From contig CAWIDG010000032.1 in NCBI GenBank assembly GCA_963834875.1, positions 28,701-92,700 on the forward strand: 64,000 nt of DNA, written 5' to 3'. Made by a program: the position numbers and the translations under genes. The stretch's first letter is position 1; each line of letters begins with the position of its first letter. Below the pieces are notes generated by a model, which ran no database searches, was not told the DNA's origin, and saw nothing but the letters and a program-made list of their open reading frames with translations. The stretch comes from DATAGF01 sp963834875. GTDB taxonomy: Bacteria; Actinomycetota; Thermoleophilia; Miltoncostaeales; Miltoncostaeaceae. This document shows, piece by piece, positions 49,308 to 57,944 of the stretch.

Positions 49308-49719
49308 GCCTGCGTCCCGCCGGCCGTGATGTCCACCCGCCGCAGCGGTTGCTTCGGCGCCAGCGGCAGGGCGATCCGCAGGATCCCGTCCTCGAAGGCG
49401 GCCGTCGTGGCGCTCCCGTCAACCGGCACGCCGAGCCTCAGGCGGCGCTCGAACGGGCCCCAGGCGATCTCGGCGTGGTGGTAGACGCGGCGGCCCCCCG
49501 GCCGTCGCCGCCGCTCGCCGCGCACGACGAGGACGTCGCCGTGCAGCGACACGTCCACCCGGTCGGGGTCGACCCCGGCCGCGTCGATCTCGACGACGAG
49601 CGTCGGTGGCTCGCCGTCGGCGACGTACACGTCGACAGGGGCCCGGGCCTCGTTCGAGGCGCCGTGCCGCCCCCCGGGAAGAGCTCGGCGAACAGCCGGT
49701 CCACGTCGTCCCTGAACAC
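49304..49719 (-). CDS. Hsp20/alpha-crystallin small heat shock protein (one frame break)
   Basis: About 139 residues. The start MFRDDVDRLFAELF is typical of small heat shock proteins but lies in a different frame from the alpha-crystallin domain: PVDVYVADGEPPTLVVEIDAAGVDPDRVDVSLHGDVLVVRGER, then FERRLRLGVPVD and DGILRIALPLAP (in outline). One base missing from the run of C at 49670-49676 would join them. Holds unfolding proteins for refolding or for Lon. GTGA overlap with lon makes an Hsp20-Lon operon. Confidence 0.85.
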
Positions 49720-49783
49720 GAGGCGTCATCGTAGTGCAGGCGGTGGTCGAGAGGTCGGCCGCGCCTTCGCCCTGTCGGCGCGG

Positions 49784-50047
49784 CTAGGGCGGGTCGACGT
49801 CGTCCCAGTCGTCCTCGCGCGCGATCCTCGCGTACGCCTGCCACTCGCTCAGGATGCGGCGCGCGTCCTTGGCGCGGACGTCCGGGCGGGCGCTCGCGAG
49901 GAGCTGGAACGCGAGGCCCTCCTGGCCGCGCGCGGGCGGCGCGCCGAGCTCGTTGAGCACCGCCCAGACGGCGTCCTCGTCCAGCCCCGGGCGCTCCGAG
50001 AGGATGTAGTCCGCGGCCTCGCCGAGGTCGAGCTCGTCGTCGCTCAC
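49784..50047 (-). CDS. small acidic protein of unknown function
   Basis: 87 residues. Acidic at both ends (MSDDELDLGEAADYILSE and REDDWDDVDPP), with an all-helical prediction and no Cys, signal or known motif. The part ERPGLDEDAVWAVLNELGAPP looks like a small DNA- or protein-binding helix bundle. GTG 50047 overlaps the stop of the acyl-CoA ligase gene (GTGA), so the two are co-translated. I do not recognise it. Confidence 0.6.
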   Translation of the reverse strand: MSDDELDLGEAADYILSERPGLDEDAVWAVLNELGAPPARGQEGLAFQLLASARPDVRAKDARRILSEWQAYARIAREDDWDDVDPP

Positions 50048-51686
50048 CGCGACGGGGAGGGCGGGCCGTGGACGACCCGGTCGTGCGTGTCGGCGGTGAT
50101 GCCCGCGTCCCGCAGCTCCACCTTGCGCACGCGCTCGGTCGGGGTCTTGGGGAGCGAGTCGACCACCCGCACGTAGCGCGGCACCGCGAAGTAGGGCATG
50201 CGCTCGTCGCAGAACGCGAGCAGGGCCTGAGAGGTCGGGCCGGCGGCCGCTGGCGCGCGACGATGCAGACCAGGATCTCGTCCTCCGCCGACGCGCCCTC
50301 GAGCGCCCTGACCCCGACGGCCGCGGCCTCGAGCACGTCCGGGTGGGAGGAGACGATCCGCTCCACCTCCACCGAGCTGACGTTCTCGCCGCGCCGGCGG
50401 ATGTAGTCCTTCACGCGGTCGAGGAAGTAGAGGTAGCCGTCCTCGTCCATGCGCCCCAGGTCGCCGGTGTGCAGCTTGAGGTTGCGGAAGTCCTCGGCCG
50501 TCTTCTCCGGCATGCCCGCGTAGGTGCGCATCACGATGTTCGGCATCCTCATGTTGACGACGATCTCACCCGGCATGCCGGGCGGCAGGGGCAGGTCGGT
50601 GCCGGGCTCGACCACGCTCACCTCGAACCCGGGCGTCGCGACGCCGCAGCTCCCCGGCCGCGGCGGCGCGCCGGGCGGGTGGTAGGTGACCATGCCGGTC
50701 TCGGTGAGCCCGTAGCCCTCGATGAAGCGGATGCCGAAGCGCTCCTCGAAGGGCTCGTAGATGTCCTTCGGGGCGGGCATCGCCATGATCCGGCTCACGC
50801 GGTGGGCACGGTCGAGCGGGCCCGGCGGCGTGTTCCAGATGAAGTAGTTGATCGCGCTCACCGTGTTGAGGATCGTGGCGTCCGCCGCCACGACCTGGCC
50901 CCAGAAGGCGGCCGAGGAGTAGCGCTCGGCGAGCGCGATCCGGGCGCCGGCGATCATGGCCGGGTAGGCGGCGAGCACCTGGGCGTTCGAGTGGAAGAGG
51001 GGCAGGCACGAGAAGACCGTGTCCTCCGCCGTGAGCCCGCAGACCTCGATGTAGGTGCGCCCGGAGAAGTAGTCGGAGGCGTGCTGCTTGATCGCCCCCT
51101 TGGAGCGGCCGGTGGTGCCGGAGGTGAACATGATCCGGGCGTCGTCGGTCCAGCCCACCTCGACGCCCGGCTCGTGGTCCGGCGCGTCCATGAGGGCGTC
51201 GAGCGGCTCGTGGGCCACCCGCGGAGGGGGCCCGGAGGGCTCGCCGGAGCGCTGGAGGACCGTTGCATGTTCAAGCAACGGGAGGTCGGCGGCGACGGCC
51301 TCGAGGCGGTCGAGGTGGCCGGCGTCCACCACCAGGAAGCGCGAGCGCGGCAGGTTGATCACCCACGAGAGGAAGTCGCCCCGGTAGGCCAGGTTGATCG
51401 GGCACTGCACCCCGCCGGCCTTCTGGATCCCGAACCACACGGCGAGGTTCTCCTCGCAGTTCGGCAGGAGCGTCGAGACCGCCTCCCCCGGCCGCAGGCC
51501 GCGTGCGATCAGCGCGTTCGCCACCCGGTTGGCGCGGGCGTTGACCTCGCCGTACGAGCGCCACGGCCCGCCGCCGACGCTCAGGTAGTCGCGGTCCGGG
51601 TGCGCCTCGGCGCGCTCCCTCAGGATCCTCGGCAGGGCCCACCCGGTGGGGTCCTCACGCCGGTACCAGTCCGACCACTCGCTCAT
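50044..51686 (-). CDS. acyl-CoA synthetase / AMP-dependent ligase (one frame break)
   Basis: About 547 residues. ANL superfamily adenylate-forming enzyme. P-loop IMFTSGTTGRSKGAIKQH, then YGLTETGMVTYHPPG, the hinge-region LHTGDLGRMDEDGYLYFLDRVKDYIRRRGENVSSVEVE and the C-terminal Lys region KTPTERVRKVELRD. Resembles crotonobetaine/carnitine-CoA ligase (CaiC) most, going by IKQH and NYFIWNTPP, but the substrate is uncertain. One extra base near 50250 separates the small C-terminal domain. ATG 51686. Confidence 0.88.
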
Positions 51687-51783
51687 CCGGTCGCGGCAGT
51701 GAACCACACGGGGGGCCGGGCGGGAATGAGCGACGCGGCGCCGGCGTCCTCTCGGTGAACGGGACGATCGAGGAAGGAGCGCG

Positions 51784-51975
51784 ATGCGTGGAGTCGGGCA
51801 TGTCGCCGCGACGGGAGCGGCCGCCCTGGCCGTGGCCGCGGTCCTCGCCGCGGGCGCCGCCCCGGCGGCGCCTGTGCCGTCCGGCGAGTGGGCATCGCAG
51901 CTCGCCCTCCAGGAGGCGACCCAGATGGAGAGCCACCTCGACATCGACGACGCCCTCGGGACGGGGCGAACGTGA
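51784..51975 (+). CDS. small exported protein
   Basis: 63 residues. A signal peptide is clear: MRGVGHVAATGAAALAVAAV, then VLAAGAAPAA cleavage. Only about 30 mature residues remain (SGEWASQLALQEATQMESHL...GTGRT). GGAAGGAG precedes the ATG. Its stop overlaps the GTG of the next gene. The function is unknown. Such a short mature part could be a subunit of a surface structure or a signal; nothing shows which. Confidence 0.6.
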   Translation: MRGVGHVAATGAAALAVAAVLAAGAAPAAPVPSGEWASQLALQEATQMESHLDIDDALGTGRT

Positions 51976-52504
51976 TCCCACGGCTCGCGGTCGCGCTCGT
52001 GCTGGCCGCGTCCCTCGCGATCGGCGGCATCCGGGCGCCGAGGCGGTCGGTGCGGCGGCGGCTCCGCAGGTCCAGCTCCGCGCCCGCGTCGACGTGGGCG
52101 CCGACGGCAACGGCGCCAGGGCCGAGAGATTCGTCGCCGACGCCACCGACAGGACCCGCTACGCCCTCGTGGCCCACACCACTCCTGGGCTCGCGAGCCT
52201 GTCGGTCACCCTGAACGGCGACGTGGTCCTCTCCTCCGAGGCGGGGAGTCCTGCGCCGCTCGCGCTCCCCGAGGGGGTCATCCAGGACGGCGACAACCGC
52301 CTGCTGCTCACCGCCAGCGGGACCCCCGGATCGGCTGCGCGGGCCACGATCTTCGCGGTGGGCCCGATCGCCGCGAGGGCGAGGGGAGGTGCGCGGCTGC
52401 TCGCCCTGGATGCGACCGGCCGCGGGCTGACGGCGCCGCTGGGCTCGACCAAGGGCTCCGTGCGGGACGCGATGCTGCCCGAGGTCGGCGACGAGGTGCT
52501 CTGA
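51972..52504 (+). CDS. exported protein of unknown function (one frame break)
   Basis: About 177 residues. GTG 51972 overlaps the stop of the preceding small gene. A signal peptide (VIPRLAVALVLAASLAIGG) is followed by a frame change near 52030 (net minus one). Then comes a beta-rich domain: APQVQLRARVDVGADGN, RYALVAHTTPGLASLSVTLNG, VIQDGDNRLLLTASGTPG. Likely a secreted beta-sandwich protein. I do not recognise the family. The palindromic repeat lies 6 bp after the stop. Confidence 0.6.
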
Positions 52505-52510
52505 AGCTCG

Positions 52511-52545
52511 GTGCCAATTGGCCGACGCCCGCGGCCAATTGGCAC
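52511..52545. repeat. two-palindrome repeat, copy 1
   Basis: GTGCCAATTGGCC (52511-52523), 9-bp spacer, GGCCAATTGGCAC (52533-52545): a perfect 13-bp inverted repeat in which each arm holds the 10-bp palindrome GCCAATTGGC. Centres are 21 bp apart. It lies 6 bp after a stop codon and 40 bp before the FAD monooxygenase ATG. Confidence 0.9.
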
Positions 52546-52585
52546 ACTGCGCCTCGGGACGGACCCCGCCGGGCAGACTTCGGCC

Positions 52586-53764
52586 ATGAGGGCGGACGGA
52601 GTCGCTCCTGGGGTGGCCGTGGTCGGCGGGTCGATCGGCGGGCTGACCGCCGCGCTGGTGCTGCGCCGCCTCGGCTGCGAGGTGGACGTCTACGAGCGGG
52701 CCTCGGCGCCGCTGGAGGGGCGGGGGGCGGGGATCGTGCTGCACCGCGAGACGCTCCGATGGCCGACCGGCCCGGGCGGCGTCCCGGTCGAGCGGATGAG
52801 CACCCCCTGCCGCGCGCTGCGCTACCTCGCCCGCGACGGCTCGGTCGCCTACGAGCGCCCGAGCGACCTGCGGTTCACGGCCTGGAACACGCTCTACCGC
52901 AACCTGCTGGGCGACTTCGGCGAGGAGCGCTATCACCGCGGCGCGGCGGCCGCGGAGGTCGCGGACGGCGGCGTGCGCCTGGCCGGCGGCGCCCTCGCCC
53001 GGGCCGACCTGGTCGTGGCCGCCGACGGCGTCGACTCGACGCTGCGTCGGCGGCTCCTCCCCGGGGTGCGCTGGCGACCCGCCGGCTACGTGGGCTGGCG
53101 CGGGCTCGTCGACGAGGAGGACCTCCCCGAGGAGGTGCTCGACCGGGTCGCCGACGGGATCACCTACTACGCGACCGCGGGCACCCACATCGTCGTCTAC
53201 CCCATCCCGGACGCCGGCGGCGAGGTCGATCCCGGCCGGCGCCGCATCAACTACGTCTGGTACCGCAACCTCGACGAGCCGGGGCTCGACGCCCTGCTGG
53301 ACGACGGCGAGGGCGGCCTGCGGCTGTCGGTCCCGCCCGGCGGCGTGCCCGAGGCCACTGTCGAGGAGCTCCGCGCGACGGCGCGGGAGCTCCTGCCGCC
53401 GCCGCTGGCCGTCGTCGTGACGTCGACCGAACAGCCCTTCGTCCAGGTCATCGGCGACCTCGCCTCGCCCCGGATGGCGCTGGGACGGGTGGCGATCGTG
53501 GGCGACGCGGCCTTCGTCGCGCGGCCCCACGCCGCGGCCGGGACGGCCAAGGCCTGCGCGGACGCGTGGGCGCTCGGCGAGGCGCTGGGCGAGGCGGGCG
53601 GCGACGTCGACGCGGCGCTCGCGCGATGGGAGCCCCGCCAGCTCGAGGTGGGCCGCAACCTGGTCGCGCGCGCGGCGCGCAACGGCGACCGGTCGCAGTT
53701 CGGCGGCGGGTGGACGCCCGGCGACCCCTCGCTGGCGTTCGGGCTCTATGGTCCGGGGGACTGA
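52586..53764 (+). CDS. FAD-dependent monooxygenase
   Basis: 392 residues. PHBH-type class A flavoprotein: VAVVGGSIGGLTAALVLRRLG (FAD GxGxxG-like), VVAADGVDSTLRRRLLPG (DG motif) and GRVAIVGDAAFVARPHAAAG (GD motif with FAD ribityl-binding Asp). Resembles 2,6-dihydroxypyridine 3-monooxygenase, by the YVGWRGLVDE and RRINYVWYRNL segments. It would hydroxylate an aromatic or heteroaromatic ring using NAD(P)H. First of three tightly spaced genes (cupin, PPOX), which suggests a small catabolic operon. Confidence 0.9.
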   Translation: MRADGVAPGVAVVGGSIGGLTAALVLRRLGCEVDVYERASAPLEGRGAGIVLHRETLRWPTGPGGVPVERMSTPCRALRYLARDGSVAYERPSDLRFTAWNTLYRNLLGDFGEERYHRGAAAAEVADGGVRLAGGALARADLVVAADGVDSTLRRRLLPGVRWRPAGYVGWRGLVDEEDLPEEVLDRVADGITYYATAGTHIVVYPIPDAGGEVDPGRRRINYVWYRNLDEPGLDALLDDGEGGLRLSVPPGGVPEATVEELRATARELLPPPLAVVVTSTEQPFVQVIGDLASPRMALGRVAIVGDAAFVARPHAAAGTAKACADAWALGEALGEAGGDVDAALARWEPRQLEVGRNLVARAARNGDRSQFGGGWTPGDPSLAFGLYGPGD

Positions 53765-53775
53765 AGGAGGACGCG

Positions 53776-54240
53776 ATGGCCGACCGGGACGAGCGGCACG
53801 TGCGGGTCGCGCGGGAGGGGAGCTTCGGGGGCGACACCCCCCAGACCGCGGGGCTGGTCCGCACGGTGGCCTTCGACGCGCGCAACCCCGACGGCGAGGT
53901 GCTCTCGGCGTTCCGCAGCTGGGTCGCCCCGGGGGCGGCGACCGGCGCACACCACCACGGCCCCCAGGAGACGATCCTCTACGTCATCGAGGGCCGCGCC
54001 CGCTACCGCTGGGGCGACCGCCTGGAGCACGAGGCCGAGGCCGGCCCGGGGGACTTCGTCTTCATCCCCGCCCACACCGTCCACCAGGAGATCAACGCGT
54101 CGGACGAGGAGCCGACCGTCTGGGCGGTCGTGCGCTCGGGCCGCGACCCCGTGGTCGTGAACCTGCCCGAGCTCGACCCGATCGCCCGGCCGTCCGAGGG
54201 TCGCCCCGTCGCCCACCCCGATCCCGAGGAGGACCGATGA
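53776..54240 (+). CDS. cupin domain protein
   Basis: 154 residues. Cupin motif 1 PGAATGAHHHGPQETILYVIEGRARYRWGD, which supplies His-His-...-Glu metal ligands, and motif 2 PGDFVFIPAHTVHQEIN with the last His. Could be a small dioxygenase or an isomerase in the pathway of the neighbouring monooxygenase. ATG 53776 after GGAGGA, 11 bp from the monooxygenase stop. Its stop overlaps the PPOX ATG. Confidence 0.85.
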   Translation: MADRDERHVRVAREGSFGGDTPQTAGLVRTVAFDARNPDGEVLSAFRSWVAPGAATGAHHHGPQETILYVIEGRARYRWGDRLEHEAEAGPGDFVFIPAHTVHQEINASDEEPTVWAVVRSGRDPVVVNLPELDPIARPSEGRPVAHPDPEEDR

Positions 54241-54748
54241 GCTACCGCCACACCGTCATCGGCGCGATGGGCAGCGGCCGCGACTTCAGGAGGGCCGAGG
54301 AGGAGACCCTGACGGCGCTCGACGAGCTGCCGCCCGAGTACCGGCAGCTCATCGACGGGCCGGTCACCGTCGTGCTCGCGACCCGCCGCCGCGACGGCCG
54401 GCCGACGCTGTCGCCGGTCTGGACGCGGGCGGCGCCCGACGGCGAGCGGCTCGAGATCAACACCGTGAAGGGGCGGGTGAAGGACCGCCAGATGCGGCGC
54501 GACCCCAGCGGTGGCCATCCAGATCACCAACCCCGAGAACCCGTACCACTGGGTGACGGTCTACGGAGCAGGTGGACGAGATCGTGGACGAGAGCGACCC
54601 GGAGCGCGGGCACCTCGCGACGGAGAGCATCGACGAGCTCGCGCGGCTCTACGTCGATCAGTACCCCTACCCCTTCCGCGTCGAGGGCGAGGAGCGCGTG
54701 CTCGCCTACGTCCGTCCGGAGCAGATCGCCACGTTCGGCGCGCCGTGA
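54237..54748 (+). CDS. PPOX-class, probably F420-dependent flavoprotein (two frame breaks)
   Basis: About 169 residues. Split-barrel pyridoxamine-phosphate-oxidase-like fold: LPPEYRQLIDGPVTVVLATRRRDGRPTLSPVW, then EINTVKGRVKDRQM, VAIQITNPENPYHWVTVY and RVLAYVRPEQIATFG. The KxRK-like strand and NPYHWV block are typical of F420-binding actinobacterial members. Extra single bases near 54512 and 54568 restore the frame. ATG overlaps the cupin stop, so it belongs to the monooxygenase operon. Confidence 0.85.
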
Positions 54749-54762
54749 GCGCGTGGTACCCT
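54734..54762 (+). promoter_or_regulatory. promoter of rpmG - tRNA-Trp - secE cluster
   Basis: TTCGGC (54734-54739), 17-bp spacer and TACCCT (54757-54762) in TGGTACCCT, an extended -10 context often seen before rpmG in actinobacteria. It overlaps the end of the PPOX gene. Start of transcription about 54769, 28 nt before the rpmG TTG. Confidence 0.4.
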
Positions 54763-54796
54763 CCTCGGGCTCGTCCCCGCACCGGAAGGCTGTACC

Positions 54797-54958
54797 TTGG
54801 CGACCGGCCAGCGCGTTGCCGTGACGATGGCTTGCGAGGAGTGCAAGCGTCGGAACTACCAGACCAACAAGAGCAGGCGGAACACGCCGGACCGCGTCGA
54901 GCTGCGGAAATTCTGCCGATGGTGCGGACGCCATACCTCGCACAAGGAAACCCGGTAG
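54797..54958 (+). CDS. rpmG: 50S ribosomal protein L33
   Basis: 53 residues from TTG 54797 (ATGQRVAVTMACEECKRRNYQTNKSR in outline). The two CxxC pairs, CEEC and CRWC, bind zinc, so this is the Zn-containing form. It ends HTSHKETR. GGAAGG lies 8 bp upstream of TTG. Its position just before tRNA-Trp and secE is the usual one in actinobacteria. Confidence 0.95.
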   Translation: MATGQRVAVTMACEECKRRNYQTNKSRRNTPDRVELRKFCRWCGRHTSHKETR

Positions 54959-54993
54959 CGGCGCGAGCGGCGGCCGGTGGTGCGCGGAGTCGA

Positions 54994-55066
54994 AGGGTCG
55001 TAGCTCAACTGGTAGAGCACCGGTCTCCAAAACCGGGGGTTGGGGGTTCGAGTCCCTCCGGCCCTG
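54994..55066 (+). tRNA. tRNA-Trp (anticodon CCA)
   Basis: Acceptor AGGGTCG pairs with CGGCCCT (one G-T wobble), discriminator G, D-arm AGCTCAACTGGTAGAGC, anticodon loop with CCA in GGTCTCCAAAACC, T-arm GGGTTCGAGTCCC. 73 nt, no encoded CCA. Lies between rpmG and secE, as is common. Confidence 0.96.
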
Positions 55067-55093
55067 TCGTCCGATGAAGGTGAACTGAGAACC

Positions 55094-55453
55094 ATGGCCC
55101 GCATCCGACCCGCACGAGGGCAGGGAGCTTCGGGAGACGGCAAGGCGCCGGCCCCCGCGGGCGCCCGCGTGCCGCGCCAGTCCCGGCGCCAGCAGCCGCC
55201 GAGCCCGCGCCCGGCGCCGCAGGGCCGCCGCGGGCCCCAGAAGGCCGGCACGGTCACCAAGGCCGTCGCCGCCGAGCGGCGCGGCTCGCGGTTCCTCTCC
55301 GAGGTGATCGCCGAGCTGCGCAAGGTCAGCTGGCCGACGCGCACCCAGCTCATGCAGTCCACCGCGGTCGTGCTGGTGGTCGTCGCGATCGTCGCGGCCT
55401 ACCTGGCGGCGCTGGACGCCGTCTTCAGCCGCATGATCGACGCGATCTTCTAG
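55094..55453 (+). CDS. secE: preprotein translocase subunit SecE
   Basis: 119 residues. A long basic Pro/Arg-rich N-terminus (about 1-60) leads to the conserved amphipathic helix GSRFLSEVIAELRKVSWPTR and one membrane helix (TAVVLVVVAIVAAYLAALDAVF). SecE clamps SecY in the translocon. The single-helix form is normal for actinobacteria; the disordered N-terminal extension is longer than average. ATG 55094 lies 28 bp after the tRNA; nusG follows by 9 bp. Confidence 0.95.
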   Translation: MARIRPARGQGASGDGKAPAPAGARVPRQSRRQQPPSPRPAPQGRRGPQKAGTVTKAVAAERRGSRFLSEVIAELRKVSWPTRTQLMQSTAVVLVVVAIVAAYLAALDAVFSRMIDAIF

Positions 55454-55462
55454 GGCGCGACC

Positions 55463-55996
55463 ATGTTCCGCTGGTACGTCATCAACACCTACTCGGGGCA
55501 CGAGAAGAAGGTGAAGGCCAACCTCGAGCACCGGCTCATCTCCCTCGGGCAGCGGGAGCGCGTGCGCGACGTCGTCATCCCGACCGAGCAGGTGGTCGAG
55601 ACCAAGGACGGGCAGAAGGTCCAGACCGAGAAGCGGCGGCTGCCGGGCTACGTGCTCGTCAACATGGACATGACCCCGGACACCCTCTGGCTGGTGAAGA
55701 ACACCCCGGGCGTCACGGGCTTCGTGGGGGGCGGCGGCCGTGAGAACGAGCCCGTGCCCCTGTCCCAGCCCGAGGTCGACCGGCTGCTCAACGTCGCGAG
55801 CGTCGAGCGCCCGAAGGTCCGCGCCGACTTCACCGAGGGCGAGAGCGTCAAGGTGATCGCCGGGCCGCTGTCGGACTTCACCGGGGAGATCGCGGAGATC
55901 AACGCCGAGCAGGGCCGCCTGAAGGTGCTCGTCAGCATCTTCGGGCGCGAGACGCCGGCCGAGCTCTCGTTCGACCAGGTCAAGAAGCTCACGTAA
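55463..55996 (+). CDS. nusG: transcription termination/antitermination factor NusG
   Basis: 177 residues. NGN domain: FRWYVINTYSGHEKKVKANLEHR, and RRLPGYVLVNMDM, contacts RNA polymerase. The KOW domain has FTEGESVKVIAGPLSDFTGEIAEINAEQGRLKVLV in outline. There is no long N-terminal insertion of the kind many actinobacteria have. ATG 55463 directly after secE. Confidence 0.97.
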   Translation: MFRWYVINTYSGHEKKVKANLEHRLISLGQRERVRDVVIPTEQVVETKDGQKVQTEKRRLPGYVLVNMDMTPDTLWLVKNTPGVTGFVGGGGRENEPVPLSQPEVDRLLNVASVERPKVRADFTEGESVKVIAGPLSDFTGEIAEINAEQGRLKVLVSIFGRETPAELSFDQVKKLT

Positions 55997-56061
55997 GGCG
56001 CCGTGGGCCGCGGCCCGGCGCACCCCGACCGGGCCCGCGGGCCCGCTGAACGAAGGACGTC

Positions 56062-56490
56062 ATGGCGAAGAAGGTCCTGCAGGTCATCAAGCTCCAGATC
56101 CCCGCCGGCCAGGCATCGCCGGCGCCCCCCGTGGGCCCGGCGCTCGGCGGGGCCAGCATCAACATCATGGAGTTCTGCAAGGCCTTCAACGCCCAGACCC
56201 AGTCCGGCAACGGGACCATCACCCCGGTCGAGGTGACGGTCTTCGAGGACCGCTCGTTCACCTTCATCACGAAGACGCCGCCGGCGGCGGTGCTCATCCG
56301 CCAGGCGCTCGGGATCGACAAGGGCAGCCCGGAGCCGCACAAGGAGAAGGTGGCGGACCTGACGCGCGCCCAGCTGCGGCAGATCGCCGAGACGAAGATG
56401 CCCGACCTCAACGCCAACAGCATCGAGTCGGCCATGACGATCATCGCGGGGACGGCGCGTAGTATGGGCGTGACCGTCGACGGGGAGTAG
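56062..56490 (+). CDS. rplK: 50S ribosomal protein L11
   Basis: 142 residues, full length. LQVIKLQIPAGQASPAPPVGPALGGASINIMEFCKAFN in outline is the L11 signature with the proline pairs that contact release factors and EF-G. C-terminal RNA-binding domain: IRQALGIDKGSPEPHKEKV and SIESAMTIIAGTARSMG. ATG 56062 after GAACGAAGGA. Confidence 0.97.
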   Translation: MAKKVLQVIKLQIPAGQASPAPPVGPALGGASINIMEFCKAFNAQTQSGNGTITPVEVTVFEDRSFTFITKTPPAAVLIRQALGIDKGSPEPHKEKVADLTRAQLRQIAETKMPDLNANSIESAMTIIAGTARSMGVTVDGE

Positions 56491-56498
56491 GGAGCAGC

Positions 56499-57218
56499 GT
56501 GGGCAAGCACGGCAGGCGCTACCAGCAGGCGAGGGCGGAGATCGACGCCGAGCGGGTGTACCACCCGCTCACGGCGGTCCGCATGGTCAAGGAGCAGGAG
56601 CTGACCCGCTTCGACCCCACGGTCGAGCTGCACGTGCGGCTGGGCGTCAACGTCCGCCACGCCGATCAGCAGCTTCGCGGCACGATCAGCCTGCCGCACG
56701 GCACCGGCCGCGAGGTCACGGTCGCGGTGTTCGCCGAGGGCGACAAGGCGCGCGAGGCCGAGGCCGCCGGCGCGGACTTCGTCGGCGGCGACGACCTGGC
56801 CAAGCGGATCCAGGACGGCTTCACCGACTTCGACGTCGCCATCGCGACGCCGGACATGATGGGCACGGTCGGCAAGCTCGGCCGCATCCTCGGGCCCTCG
56901 GGCAAGATGCCGAACCCCAAGAGCGGCACGGTCACGTTCGACATCGGCAAGGCCGTCGCCGACGTGAAGACGGGGAAGGTCGAGTACCGCACCGATCGCA
57001 CCGGCATCGTGCACATCGGCATCGGCAAGCGCTCGTTCGAGGAGCGCCAGCTCATCGAGAACTACCAGGCCGTGATCGAGGAGATCGTCCGCGTCAAGCC
57101 CGCGGCGTCCAAGGGGCGCTACCTCAAGTCGATCACCATGGCCCAGACGATGGGGCCGGGCATCCCGATCGACACGACGCGCACCTCGGCGAGCGACGTC
57201 CTGGAGGAGCCCGCCTAG
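56499..57218 (+). CDS. rplA: 50S ribosomal protein L1
   Basis: 239 residues. KHGRRYQQARAEIDAERVY at the start; FDPTVELHVRLGVNVRHADQQLRGTISLPHGTG; the signature GRILGPSGKMPNPKSGTV; and RTDRTGIVHIGIGKRSF. In many bacteria L1 represses its own operon. GTG 56499 lies 8 bp after rplK. Confidence 0.97.
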   Translation: MGKHGRRYQQARAEIDAERVYHPLTAVRMVKEQELTRFDPTVELHVRLGVNVRHADQQLRGTISLPHGTGREVTVAVFAEGDKAREAEAAGADFVGGDDLAKRIQDGFTDFDVAIATPDMMGTVGKLGRILGPSGKMPNPKSGTVTFDIGKAVADVKTGKVEYRTDRTGIVHIGIGKRSFEERQLIENYQAVIEEIVRVKPAASKGRYLKSITMAQTMGPGIPIDTTRTSASDVLEEPA

Positions 57219-57235
57219 GGCGCGCCCGCACACGC

Positions 57236-57325
57236 GACCGAAGACCCACGGGGGCGGCACGGCCGCCTCAAACCGCCCGCACAACGCGGGCACCCGTGCG
57301 AGGTCGGCGAGACGCTGAGGGGCCC
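57236..57325 (+). ncRNA. L10 leader (ribosomal protein leader of rplJ-rplL)
   Basis: The rplA-rplJ gap holds the features of an L10(L12)4 binding leader: ACCGAAGACC, outer stem CACGGG/CCCGTG (57247-57252 with 57293-57298), inner hairpin CCCGC-acaac-GCGGG, then GCGAGGTCGG as the kink-turn side. L10 would bind here to repress its own translation. Recognised from arrangement and motifs; not modelled. Confidence 0.7.
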
Positions 57326-57379
57326 TCGGGCGCCCCGGCTCCCGCCCGCCCGCGCGGGCCGGAGCACGGAGGTGACCCA

Positions 57380-57916
57380 CTGAGACGAGACGAGAAGGAA
57401 GCGGCGATCGCCGCGCTGAGCGAGCGCCTGGCCGCCAGCGAGACGGTCTTCGCGGCCGACTACCGCGGGCTGACCGTGAAGCAGATGGCCGAGCTCCGCG
57501 GACGCCTCCGGGACGCCGGGACCGAGTTCACGGTCATCAAGAACAGCCTCGCGCGGCGCGCGGCGGCCGAGACCGGGCGCGACGCCCTGCTCGCGTACCT
57601 GGAGGGGCCCACGGCCATCGCCTGGGTCGCGGGCGACGCGGCGGTCGCGGCGAAGGCGCTGAACGGCTTCGCGGCCGAGCACCCGGACGCGCTCACGGTG
57701 AAGGGCGGCCTGCTCGAGGGCGCCGACCTGCCGAGCGCGGACGTCGCCCGCCTCGCCCGCCTGCCCGCGCGCGACCAGCTGCTCGCCCAGCTCGCCGGCG
57801 GCCTCGCGGCCCCGCTCTCCGGCCTCGCCGGAGGCCTGTCCAACCTGATCGGCGGCCTCGCCCGCAGCCTGGCGGCGCTCCAGGAGCAGCGGGCGGCCGA
57901 GGCCCCGGCCGACTGA
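57380..57916 (+). CDS. rplJ: 50S ribosomal protein L10
   Basis: 178 residues. RRDEKEAAIAALSERLAASETVFAADYRGLTVKQM opens the protein; EFTVIKNSLARRAAAETG and GPTAIAWVAGDAAVAAKALNGF follow; the C-terminal helix LAGGLSNLIGGLARSLAALQEQ binds L12 dimers. The start is not ATG, GTG or TTG. The frame is CTG at 57380, placed 7 bp after GGAGG (57368-57372). An upstream ATG at 57296 would put the L10 leader inside the gene, so CTG is preferred. Confidence 0.9.
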   Translation: MRRDEKEAAIAALSERLAASETVFAADYRGLTVKQMAELRGRLRDAGTEFTVIKNSLARRAAAETGRDALLAYLEGPTAIAWVAGDAAVAAKALNGFAAEHPDALTVKGGLLEGADLPSADVARLARLPARDQLLAQLAGGLAAPLSGLAGGLSNLIGGLARSLAALQEQRAAEAPAD

Positions 57917-57944
57917 CACCCCCACCGAACCCGAGGAGAACGAC

